Positions 26,050-33,739 of a DNA stretch of 64,000 nt are shown here, piece after piece (position 1 is the first letter of the stretch; every line of letters starts with the position of its first letter). Made by a program: the position numbers and the translations under genes. The stretch is from Larkinella terrae (GTDB lineage: Bacteria > Bacteroidota > Bacteroidia > Cytophagales > Spirosomataceae). The notes beneath the pieces are model-generated. The model was given only the letters and a program-made list of their open reading frames with translations, was not told the origin of the DNA and made no database searches. The stretch lies in contig NZ_WJXZ01000014.1 of the NCBI RefSeq assembly GCF_009668025.1, positions 1,136,448 to 1,200,447 of the forward strand, given 5' to 3'.

Positions 26050-27171
26050 TTAGGGATTTTTTGCTTTATAGCTGTTCATCCGGGTCACTACTTCCCGGTT
26101 TTTGGGACGAAAACCGGCCAGGACGCGGTAAATTTCAGCCGTATAATCCGGGTTCGAATGGGTCAGATGAACTGCCAGATTTTGCAGTGCTTTCTCCGGT
26201 AACTTCGGCTGGGTGGCCAGCAGTTTGAGCATCAGCTTGAATTGTTCCGGGTTGGCGTTGGTCAGTTCTTTCGAGGTCAGATCGGCCAGCGGAGTGCCAA
26301 AGGGAATTTTGTTTAGCTTCTTCAAAATGGCAATCTGAATCGGATACGGCGCTTTTCGGAACGTTTCCCACAGCCAGACCTGCCGGTTTGAATCGAAAAA
26401 ATACGGATCGGCAAGGCGTTGTAAGGCAAATCGGGCCGTGTAAACATTGGTTCCCCGCATGATTTTCTGAACATCCGCATTGAATTCGGTATCCAGATTC
26501 CCGTTCTGGTCGATCACCCGTTCCATCGCCCAATATTGGTAATAATGGTTGGCGCTGCTCAGAAACCGGTGCAGTAGGGTATCATCGCGGTAGGTTTCCG
26601 TGATCCGCAGGATTTCGTCGATGACGTGCCCGTTGGCAATGTGCCAGAGCGTGTAGCAGGTGTAAACCGCTCCGTCGATCACCTCGTTTTTAACGGTTTT
26701 CAGGGTCGCTCCGGCTTTGGCATCAACGGAATCCGCCAGGTTTTCGGTGCCTTTCCCAACCAGATCGTTCATGGCAACGTCTTTCAGCAGCGAGTTTGGT
26801 CGGCTCAGAATATCCTGCAACTTGTCGTAATCTTCCTTTTTGAATTCCCGGTGATCCATTTTGGTCAACACCTCGCCCGGCGGAAAATCGTAGCGGAGGT
26901 AGTTGCCCACCAAATCCCAGTAAAAGTTGATATACACCGGTTTACATTCACCCGTGAGACAAACCGGGGTGAAGACATTCCGGAAAAAATAAGCGGGATG
27001 ACCGGTATCATCCAACGCCAGTTTCAGAATATAGGTCGTGGTATCGTTTTCAATGATGGTAAACTCCCGCACTTCGCCCGGCATCTTGGGAAGTGTCGAA
27101 GCCGCATCCGTGTGCCGGGGAGACGCCAGAATCGCCATTACCAGGAAAAGAAAACCACTGATTCGTTTCAT
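26050..27171 (-). CDS. Secreted protein with flavinylation-like motif and helical repeats, unknown function
   Basis: 373 residues with a signal peptide (about 1-24). Middle block: two cysteines, C71 and C76, in PVCLTGECKPV, then NFYWDLVGNYLRYDFPPGE and LTKMDHREFKKEDYDKL. Residues 150-156 read DAKAGAT, which resembles the Dxx(S/T)GA(T/S) motif that ApbE-type transferases modify with FMN, but with alanine in place of the first serine or threonine. From about 190 on it is helical, possibly HEAT-like. I do not recognise a named family. It sits 48 bp upstream of the secreted FAD oxidoreductase, so an electron-transfer partnership is plausible. Confidence 0.6.
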   Translation of the reverse strand: MKRISGFLFLVMAILASPRHTDAASTLPKMPGEVREFTIIENDTTTYILKLALDDTGHPAYFFRNVFTPVCLTGECKPVYINFYWDLVGNYLRYDFPPGEVLTKMDHREFKKEDYDKLQDILSRPNSLLKDVAMNDLVGKGTENLADSVDAKAGATLKTVKNEVIDGAVYTCYTLWHIANGHVIDEILRITETYRDDTLLHRFLSSANHYYQYWAMERVIDQNGNLDTEFNADVQKIMRGTNVYTARFALQRLADPYFFDSNRQVWLWETFRKAPYPIQIAILKKLNKIPFGTPLADLTSKELTNANPEQFKLMLKLLATQPKLPEKALQNLAVHLTHSNPDYTAEIYRVLAGFRPKNREVVTRMNSYKAKNP

Positions 27172-27270
27172 ACTGTTGAAATAGTCGTTGACGGTTTTCT
27201 ATTTATGGTATTCAGTAGCTGGCGCTTTCTTAATTTTATGCGTCAGCCACCGAATACCGTAAACCGTTAC

Positions 27271-28746
27271 CTATTTCCAATCCGGATTCTGCTCCAGTTT
27301 CGGATTGGCGTTCAGTTCGTCCTGCGGAATCGGAAAATACCGGTTTTTCGCGGTGACGTTCCGAACGGGATAAACCGCATTGACCGCTTTGGGGATGACC
27401 GTCAGGAACTTGCCCGTGCGGGTCAGGTCATACCAGCGGTCGCCTTCGGCAAAAAACTCCCAGGCGCGCTCCTGCAAAACCGCTTCGATGAACGCATCTT
27501 TCGACAGCCCCGTTGCCAGATCGGGCAGTCCGGCCCGTTTCCGAATGGTGTTGATGTAACCGTAGGCGGTAGCCGTCGGTCCGTTCAGACGCGCTTCGGC
27601 TTCGACCGCAATCAGGTACATATCGGCCAGTCGTAAGATCGGAATATTCGGGATCAATCCCTGCGTCGAAACCGGGTCCTGGTATTTTTTGATCAGCACG
27701 CCGTCGGTGGTGATGGGCGTTACGCTTCGTTGCGGTACGGTTTTGCCATTTTTGTCCACGTACGTTGTATCCAGCAACAACCGGCGTTTGTCCTGCGGAT
27801 TGAATGAATTGTAGAACGACTGGTAGGCAAACATCGACCCAAAGGTGGTTTTGCCGTATTCCGGTCCACCGCTGGCGGCTGGTCCGCACAAACCGGTCAA
27901 CTGGTGCGAGCGGCCCGGGGAGATCGGGTCCACTTCGTAGGCCCACATGTTTTCGATGCGCGCGGCATCTTCCTTGTCGTATTTATAAACATCCCGCACA
28001 TCCGGCATCAGGGAATATTTTCCCGACGTAATAACCGACTGCGCTTTTTCGAGGGCTTTCTGCCATTCTTCGTTATACAAAGCCGCTTTGGCGTACAGGG
28101 CGTTCGCTACTTCCTTCGCCGGGCGACCTTTGTCAACCGCCGGATAGGAGGGCAAACCGGCCGCCAGGGCCTGCTCCAGATCCGCATAAATCTGTTTGAA
28201 AACCTCGGCTTTCGGGCTTTTTCCCACAATCGCATCCGCTTCCGAATAGCTCGGTGTGTTCTTGATGGGCACATCGCCGAAGTTTTTGACCAGCATCCAG
28301 TAGTAGAACGCCCGCAGGAAATAAGCTTCCCCAATGATCTGCTTTTTGCGGGTTTCGTCCATCACCGCAGCCGGAACCTTGGCGATTACCCAGTTGGCTT
28401 TCTCAATGCCGTCGTAGCCCGACGACCAGATTTGCTGAGGGGCTTCGTTAAGCCGCGAATTACTTTTCTGGGTCGTGTAATTGACGTCGTAGGTGAAGAG
28501 CGTCAGCGTGTTGCGACCTACCACACCCCGCGGGTAGGTCTGGTCGTCGCTAAAGTCCGGCACCATCGTTCCGGCCGGACCGCTGTACATATCCGCAAAC
28601 GGATCGTAGGCAGCCACAAGCCCTTTCTCCGCATCGGCAGCAGTTTTGTAAAACGCTTCGGTGTAAATAGACGAATAAATCGTTTCGTCCAGTTCGCAGG
28701 AAGTCAGACAGACCGCTGCAAGTATCGGGATGAATATTTTCTTCAT
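27271..28746 (-). CDS. SusD/RagB-family glycan-binding lipoprotein
   Basis: 491 residues from ATG 28746. Lipobox CLTSC at about residues 13-17 anchors it to the outer membrane. SusD-type helical repeats follow, with ANWVIAKVPAAV, EAYFLRAFYYWMLVKNFGDVPI, AEVFKQIYADLEQAL, and the C-terminal ERAWEFFAEGDRWYDLTRTGKF and NAVYPVRNVT...FPIPQDELNANP. It captures glycan at the cell surface and closes as a lid over the SusC barrel encoded just upstream. The 80-bp gap to SusC holds a hairpin repeat. Confidence 0.95.
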   Translation of the reverse strand: MKKIFIPILAAVCLTSCELDETIYSSIYTEAFYKTAADAEKGLVAAYDPFADMYSGPAGTMVPDFSDDQTYPRGVVGRNTLTLFTYDVNYTTQKSNSRLNEAPQQIWSSGYDGIEKANWVIAKVPAAVMDETRKKQIIGEAYFLRAFYYWMLVKNFGDVPIKNTPSYSEADAIVGKSPKAEVFKQIYADLEQALAAGLPSYPAVDKGRPAKEVANALYAKAALYNEEWQKALEKAQSVITSGKYSLMPDVRDVYKYDKEDAARIENMWAYEVDPISPGRSHQLTGLCGPAASGGPEYGKTTFGSMFAYQSFYNSFNPQDKRRLLLDTTYVDKNGKTVPQRSVTPITTDGVLIKKYQDPVSTQGLIPNIPILRLADMYLIAVEAEARLNGPTATAYGYINTIRKRAGLPDLATGLSKDAFIEAVLQERAWEFFAEGDRWYDLTRTGKFLTVIPKAVNAVYPVRNVTAKNRYFPIPQDELNANPKLEQNPDWK

Positions 28747-28752
28747 TTTCAA

Positions 28753-28826
28753 TTGAGTGATTGTGTGGTTGAGTGATTGAGTGAATGGATAGGGAAAACC
28801 GCTAACTCACTCAATCACTCATTCAC
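28753..28826. repeat. Hairpin of GAGTGATTGAGTGAAT units between susC and susD
   Basis: GAGTGATTGAGTGAAT on the left is mirrored on the right by ACTCACTCAATCACTCATTC, with an AT/GC-mixed loop. It fills the gap between the susC stop (28830) and the susD start (28746). It could act as an RNA-processing, stability or partial termination element that sets the susC to susD ratio. Confidence 0.8.
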
Positions 28827-28829
28827 TAA

Positions 28830-31800
28830 TTAGAACGTGACCTGCAAACCGCCCAGGAATGATTTGGCTTGTGGATACACCAGGTTGTCGATACCGATGG
28901 CGGTGTTGGAGCCGGCGTAGGTATTCACTTCCGGATCAAAACCGCTGTATTTCGTGATCGTGAACAGGTTGTTGGTGCTGACGTACACCCGGACTAGCTG
29001 AAGTCCTTTGATGCGCGGCAGCGTGTAACCCAGCGTCAGGTTCTTGCAACGCAGGTACGAACCATCTTCCACCACCTGGCTGGTGACGGGCAGACGACCA
29101 GCCTGAAAACCGCTCACGTACTCGTTGCTCGGGTTGGTAGCCGACCAGCGGTTGGCGAGTCCAGCAAACTGGTTGCGCTGACCCAGCGGCATTTCGAACG
29201 ACAGACGGGCCGCGTTGTAAATATCGTTCCCCTGCGAACCCGACAGGAACATGTTCAGGTCAAAACCTTTGTACGACAGATTCGTCGAAAAACCGTAGAT
29301 GAAATTGGGGTTCGGATTCCCGCTGATCACCTGATCGGCCGCCGAGATGGCGCCGTCACCGTTGACATCTTTCACTTTTAACCCACCCAGACGACCGTCG
29401 TAACCCGGCAGAATCGTTTCGCCGGTCTGGTTGATTCCGTCATACACGTAGGTTTTGAAAACGCCCAGCGGCTGACCAACTTTCAGCACTGAGTAAGCAG
29501 TGATAAACCGCTCCTGGGTCGTTCCACCGTCCAGATCCAATACTTTATTACGGTTCATGGTCAGGTTACCGTTTACGCTCCACTTCAACGCCCCATCCAG
29601 AATCCGGGCGTTCACGGCGAATTCCAGGCCTTTGTTTTGCAGCGACGCGAAGTTGCCGGTAATGGTGCTGTAACCCGAGCTCAACGGAAGACCTTTTACG
29701 TACAGCAAATCCTTCGTAGTTTTCTGGTACGCATCAACAATGAAGCTAATCCGGTTGTTCAAAATACCGATGTCCAAACCGATGTCGGACTGGGCCGAAC
29801 GCTCCCAGCGCAGGTCGGGGTTGGCAATCCCCGACGGGTTGATACCAATCTGGTATGTGTGATTAATGTTGTAGTCGCTGCCTGGATTTGGAGCCGAAAC
29901 CGTTGCCAGCGACTGGTAAGGGTTGAGGCCACCCGCATTCCCGGTAATCCCGTAACTTCCTCGAAGTTTCAGGTCCGAAAGCCAGGAAACATTTTTGGCA
30001 AACGGCTCCTCAATGATCCGCCAGGCAGCCGAAACCGCTGGGAATAAACCGTACTTGTGATTCGCTCCAAATTTGCTCGACCCATCGACCCGGGCAGTCA
30101 GGTCCAGGAAGTATTTGTCTTTGTACCCATAGTTAACGCGTGCCAGGTACGAATCCAGCCGTTGGCGGCTCCGGCTGCTGGTTACCGTGCGGTTCAGCGC
30201 CAGTTGGAGGGCGTCGTTCTGCGTCGCATCGTTCGGAAAACCGTTGGCGTTGATCTGGTTCGAGTTGCTTTGCTCCGATTGCGAGGCAACCACTGCAGTG
30301 GCTTTGAACGAGTGAATCTCGGAGAACGTCGTGCTGTACGTCAGGATGCTTTCGTGCAGCAGGGCCAGGTTGTTGCCGTTAACCTTGAAACCGGAACCCG
30401 AGTTGTCGTTCAGATCCGATTTGTTGACGATGGAACGGGGCGAATAACCGTCGCGCAAATTGCTCTGCAAGTCGGCGTTGAACGAAGCGCGGTAGGTCAG
30501 TCCTTTGATAATATTGAAATCCGCGTAAAAATTGGCGAGCGTCCGCCGGATGGCATTGCGGTTCAAAACACTGCCGAAGTTGAGTGGGTTGGTTACTTCT
30601 CGGTATTGACCGCCAGCCTGCTCACCAAACGGAAAGAGCGTGCCGTCGGTCCGGTAAGGCACCAGGGTTGGCGGTGCGCCGATGGCCGCGCCGAGGATCG
30701 AAGCCGTGACAACACCCGCATCACCGATGGTTTCCGAACCGGTCGTGATGCCCGAGTTGATGGCGTAACTGCCTAAAATACTGGTTCCTACCTTCACGCG
30801 ATCGCTGATTTTATGGTCCACGTTCAGGCGGTACGAGTAGCGTTTGAACGCCGAATTGATGATGATCCCGCTCTGATCGAAGTAGTTGGCTGAAAGTGCC
30901 ACCTGCGTTTTTTCGGTTCCGCCGTTGATCGACAACTGGTGGTTCTGAATGGGTGCCTGACGGAAAATCAGATCCTGCCAGTTCGTTCCTTCTCCCAGCG
31001 ATGACGGGTTTGGGTAGAAGTTGTTCTTGAAAACTTCGTTCTCCAACTGGGCAAATTGGGCCGCATTCAAAACCGGTAAGGTTTTGTTGACTTTCTGAAC
31101 GCCATAATAGCTGTCGAACGTAACGCGGGTGGCGCCGGTTTTACCGCGCTTGGTCGTGATCAGAACGACGCCATTGGCCGCCCGCGAGCCGTAAATGGCT
31201 GAAGCTGAAGCATCTTTCAGGATTTCGACCGACTCGATGTCGTTCGGGTTGATGGTCGAGAGCGGGCTGACGTCGGTGATACCGCCACTGTTCGAAATCT
31301 GAATTCCGTCGACCACGTACAGCGGTTCGGAGCTACCGTTGATCGAGTTGGTTCCCCGAATCCGTACGCTGATGTTACCACCCGGCGCGCCTGTATTCTG
31401 ATTGACCTGCACCCCGGCCACCCGCGATTGCAGACCCTGGGCGACGTTGGCCACCGGCGTCTGGACCAGATCAGCGGCTTTTACCGAGGCAATAGCCCCG
31501 GTGGTTTCGACCTTCCGCTGGGTTCCGTACCCGACCACGACGACTTCATTCAGCGACCGGTCGTCCGACACCAGCGAAACATCGATGGAGGTGCGACTGC
31601 CGACGCTGATTTCCTGCGAAACGTACCCGATATACGAGAACGTGAGAACCGCCGATCCGGCGCTGGCGTCCGGGATAGAAAGGGTATACTGACCGTTGGC
31701 ATCGGTTGTGGTGCCTTGCGTCGTACCTTTCAAAATGACGTTCACTCCGGGCAGCGGCTCGTTGCCGGAAGTGACCCGGCCGCGGATCCCTGCGCTGCGG

Positions 31801-31889
31801 CCAGACTGGGCGAATGATGAGAAAGAGAGGGCTAGCCAAAGGAGACAGAGAAGTCCGCTCGCCAACCGGTTTGGTTTAGGAAGCTGCAT
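28830..31889 (-). CDS. SusC/RagA-family TonB-linked outer-membrane transporter
   Basis: 1019 residues. Signal peptide about 1-28 (ending FSSFAQ), carboxypeptidase-regulatory-like domain 33-108 (IRGRVTSGNEPLPGVNVILKG...), TonB-linked connector LNEVVVVGYGTQRK, then plug (GNISVRIRGTNSIN, PLYVVDGIQI, ASASAIYGSRAANGVVLITT) and barrel. It imports oligosaccharides through the outer membrane with the SusD protein downstream. It is the first gene of the minus-strand locus. Its start is 214 bp from twin LacI-type operators, and a divergent LacI regulator gene lies beyond them. Substrate cannot be read from sequence. Confidence 0.96.
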   Translation of the reverse strand: MQLPKPNRLASGLLCLLWLALSFSSFAQSGRSAGIRGRVTSGNEPLPGVNVILKGTTQGTTTDANGQYTLSIPDASAGSAVLTFSYIGYVSQEISVGSRTSIDVSLVSDDRSLNEVVVVGYGTQRKVETTGAIASVKAADLVQTPVANVAQGLQSRVAGVQVNQNTGAPGGNISVRIRGTNSINGSSEPLYVVDGIQISNSGGITDVSPLSTINPNDIESVEILKDASASAIYGSRAANGVVLITTKRGKTGATRVTFDSYYGVQKVNKTLPVLNAAQFAQLENEVFKNNFYPNPSSLGEGTNWQDLIFRQAPIQNHQLSINGGTEKTQVALSANYFDQSGIIINSAFKRYSYRLNVDHKISDRVKVGTSILGSYAINSGITTGSETIGDAGVVTASILGAAIGAPPTLVPYRTDGTLFPFGEQAGGQYREVTNPLNFGSVLNRNAIRRTLANFYADFNIIKGLTYRASFNADLQSNLRDGYSPRSIVNKSDLNDNSGSGFKVNGNNLALLHESILTYSTTFSEIHSFKATAVVASQSEQSNSNQINANGFPNDATQNDALQLALNRTVTSSRSRQRLDSYLARVNYGYKDKYFLDLTARVDGSSKFGANHKYGLFPAVSAAWRIIEEPFAKNVSWLSDLKLRGSYGITGNAGGLNPYQSLATVSAPNPGSDYNINHTYQIGINPSGIANPDLRWERSAQSDIGLDIGILNNRISFIVDAYQKTTKDLLYVKGLPLSSGYSTITGNFASLQNKGLEFAVNARILDGALKWSVNGNLTMNRNKVLDLDGGTTQERFITAYSVLKVGQPLGVFKTYVYDGINQTGETILPGYDGRLGGLKVKDVNGDGAISAADQVISGNPNPNFIYGFSTNLSYKGFDLNMFLSGSQGNDIYNAARLSFEMPLGQRNQFAGLANRWSATNPSNEYVSGFQAGRLPVTSQVVEDGSYLRCKNLTLGYTLPRIKGLQLVRVYVSTNNLFTITKYSGFDPEVNTYAGSNTAIGIDNLVYPQAKSFLGGLQVTF

Positions 31890-32102
31890 ACGTAGATCTG
31901 GACATTGTCCTTACAGTTAAAGGTTGGTATTGAAAATTTACTATTTCAAGGAAAAGCGTAGTTCTTTGAAATTGGGTAGGCGGATTTCCCATTGAATAAG
32001 TCTTTAACTGGGTTAAAACCTACTAAATCCGTTTTTTTTACTTTTCCTGATTGATATTACGACGGAATGGTAATTTTGAAAAGAAAAAATTGAATTATAT
32101 TT

Positions 32103-32138
32103 TTGGGAACATTCCCAATTTTTTGGGAATGTTCCCAA
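32103..32138. promoter_or_regulatory. Twin LacI-type operators in the divergent susC-lacI-like gap
   Basis: TTGGGAACATTCCCAA (32103-32118) and TTGGGAATGTTCCCAA (32123-32138) are each 7-bp inverted repeats around a two-base centre and are reverse complements of each other. Starts are 20 bp apart, about two helical turns. They lie 77 bp before the regulator ATG and about 214 bp before susC. Palindromes of this kind with an odd or even centre are typical for LacI-family repressors. A weaker dyad, TTTAAC-TGG-GTTAAA, is near 32003-32017. Confidence 0.8.
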
Positions 32139-32214
32139 AAAAGAAGTCATTCAGTGGGAAATAAGGATGTAATTCGTTGCTGAAAAACTTGAAAAATTAG
32201 AATAGTACTATTTG

Positions 32215-33270
32215 ATGAAGAATCACCAGGCCACCATTGTCGATATTGCCAAAACCCTGAACCTTTCCAAGTCGACCGTTTCGCGGGCATTGACGGGGCA
32301 CCCGAACGTAAAAGCCAAAACCCGTGAACGCGTGCTCGAACTGGCTGCGCAGCTCGATTACCAGCGCAATCAGCTGGCGATTTCGTTGCTGACCAACCGG
32401 ACGCAAACCATCGGCATTATGGTGCCGGAGTTCCTGAGTCCGTTTTTTCCGAAAGTGATCATTGGTGCGCAGGATGTGCTGGCGAAAGCGGGCTACAACA
32501 TTGTCATTTGTCACTCGAATGAGTCGTACGAGACGGAGATTGTCAATACGAAGTTGCTGTTAGCCAGCCGGGTGGATGGTATTCTGGTGTCCCACACGAA
32601 GGAAACCCGGAATTTCGAACACTTCAAGATCTTTGATCGGAAGGGAATTCCGGTGGTTTTTTTCAACCGGGTTGTCGACGAAATGAGCGTTTCGAAAGTA
32701 GCCGTTGACGATTATGAGGGGGCCTATCAGGCGGTCGAGCACCTGATCAAAACCGGTAAACGCCGGATTGCCCATCTTTCGGGACCGGATTCGTTGCAAA
32801 ACAGCCGTTCGCGCCTGAATGGCTACCGGGATGCGTTGACAGATTACCGGATTCCGATTGATCCGTCGCTGATTATTTCCTACGACCTGACGCTCGACAA
32901 GGCGAATATTTACGTCAATCACCTGCTGAATCTGCCCCAACCACCCGACGCGTTGTTCGCTATCAACGACCCCACGGCGATTGAAGCCCTGAAAGTAATC
33001 AAAAGCCGGGGCCTGCGGGTGCCGGAAGATATTGCGATTGTGGGTTTTAGCGACGATCCGATTTCGGCCCTGATCGAACCCGGTTTGACAACGGTTTCCC
33101 AGCCGGTCGATGAAATTGGTCGGCAAGCTGCACAACTGTTGCTCAATCAGTTAGGGGCTGAAGAGGAACGCCCGGAACCCGAACTGGTGGTCCTACCCAC
33201 GAAACTGATTGTGCGGGGCTCAACGGTTTCGGGAGAGAATCCGACCGGTTTTTTCGATCAAATGAATTGA
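32215..33270 (+). CDS. LacI-family transcriptional regulator of the polysaccharide locus
   Basis: 351 residues from ATG 32215 (a TTG directly before it could also serve). The helix-turn-helix is ATIVDIAKTLNLSKSTVSRALTGHPNVK, followed by the hinge helix region (DYQRNQLAISLL). The effector domain is periplasmic-binding-like: TIGIMVPEFLSPFFPKVI, RVDGILVSHTKE, KRRIAHLSGPD, DALFAINDPTAIEALKV, IAIVGFSDDPISALIEPGLTTVSQP. It should bind a sugar and release or engage the twin palindromes just upstream, controlling itself and the divergent susC operon. Many Bacteroidota loci use hybrid kinases or ECF sigma pairs; here LacI is the local choice. Confidence 0.93.
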   Translation: MKNHQATIVDIAKTLNLSKSTVSRALTGHPNVKAKTRERVLELAAQLDYQRNQLAISLLTNRTQTIGIMVPEFLSPFFPKVIIGAQDVLAKAGYNIVICHSNESYETEIVNTKLLLASRVDGILVSHTKETRNFEHFKIFDRKGIPVVFFNRVVDEMSVSKVAVDDYEGAYQAVEHLIKTGKRRIAHLSGPDSLQNSRSRLNGYRDALTDYRIPIDPSLIISYDLTLDKANIYVNHLLNLPQPPDALFAINDPTAIEALKVIKSRGLRVPEDIAIVGFSDDPISALIEPGLTTVSQPVDEIGRQAAQLLLNQLGAEEERPEPELVVLPTKLIVRGSTVSGENPTGFFDQMN

Positions 33271-33739
33271 GCTGCTTTCTAAATCCCGGTTTTGACAAGA
33301 GTCTTCCCAAAGAGAATTGCCGGATTTGCTAGCTGGCTGATGTATTTTATAGTCTCCATTGACACTTCCAGAGCCTCACAAGTATCCTGCGCGACCTAAC
33401 CTGCCCGAGCGCCCGGATAGAGCTTTTTATTACCAGTCAACCATTCCTCAACCGGCTGCTGTTCGTTCTGGGGATGGTTAAAACTATTTGGTAAGTATTG
33501 AAAAAAATCAGTATATTATTTGTATTTATTAAATAATGCAGGCTTATTTATGTTGATTGGTTAATGAATTGTAAAATTTTGTACTATAATAAATTTCTAT
33601 AGTATAAAGTTCATAATTCCTTAATAATCACACAATACGTACCGGGTACTTTTGCGGCTTTCTAAAAAGCAATTCCACTTTTTCTTATCCAGCATCCATT
33701 GTTCAACTTTCCGCCCGTCGGAACTTCGCTAACTGTACT
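33271..33739. other. Gene-free region upstream of the second susC
   Basis: The first half (33360-33493) holds a 43-codon open stretch without a start codon (HFQSLTSILRDLTCPSARIE...), possibly a gene scrap; I do not recognise it. The second half (33490-33660) is AT-rich and must contain the susC promoter. No repeat or operator is obvious. Confidence 0.4.
33647..33654 (+). promoter_or_regulatory. Candidate Bacteroidota -7 promoter element for the second susC
   Basis: TACTTTTG matches the TAnnTTTG -7 consensus of Bacteroidota housekeeping promoters and lies 86 bp before the susC ATG. A good TTTG -33 box at the expected distance is missing, so this is tentative. Confidence 0.4.

Noticed and set aside
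25144-26202. Plus-strand open frame (352 codons) opposite the secreted FAD oxidoreductase
   Set aside because: Antisense to clear FAD-binding motifs; no known domain and no start context.
32003-32017. TTTAAC-TGG-GTTAAA dyad as the main operator
   Set aside because: Single and short; the twin 16-bp palindromes nearby are much stronger candidates. Mentioned only as secondary.
33360-33493. 43-codon open stretch before the second susC as a gene
   Set aside because: No start codon, no family match, and preceded directly by a stop.
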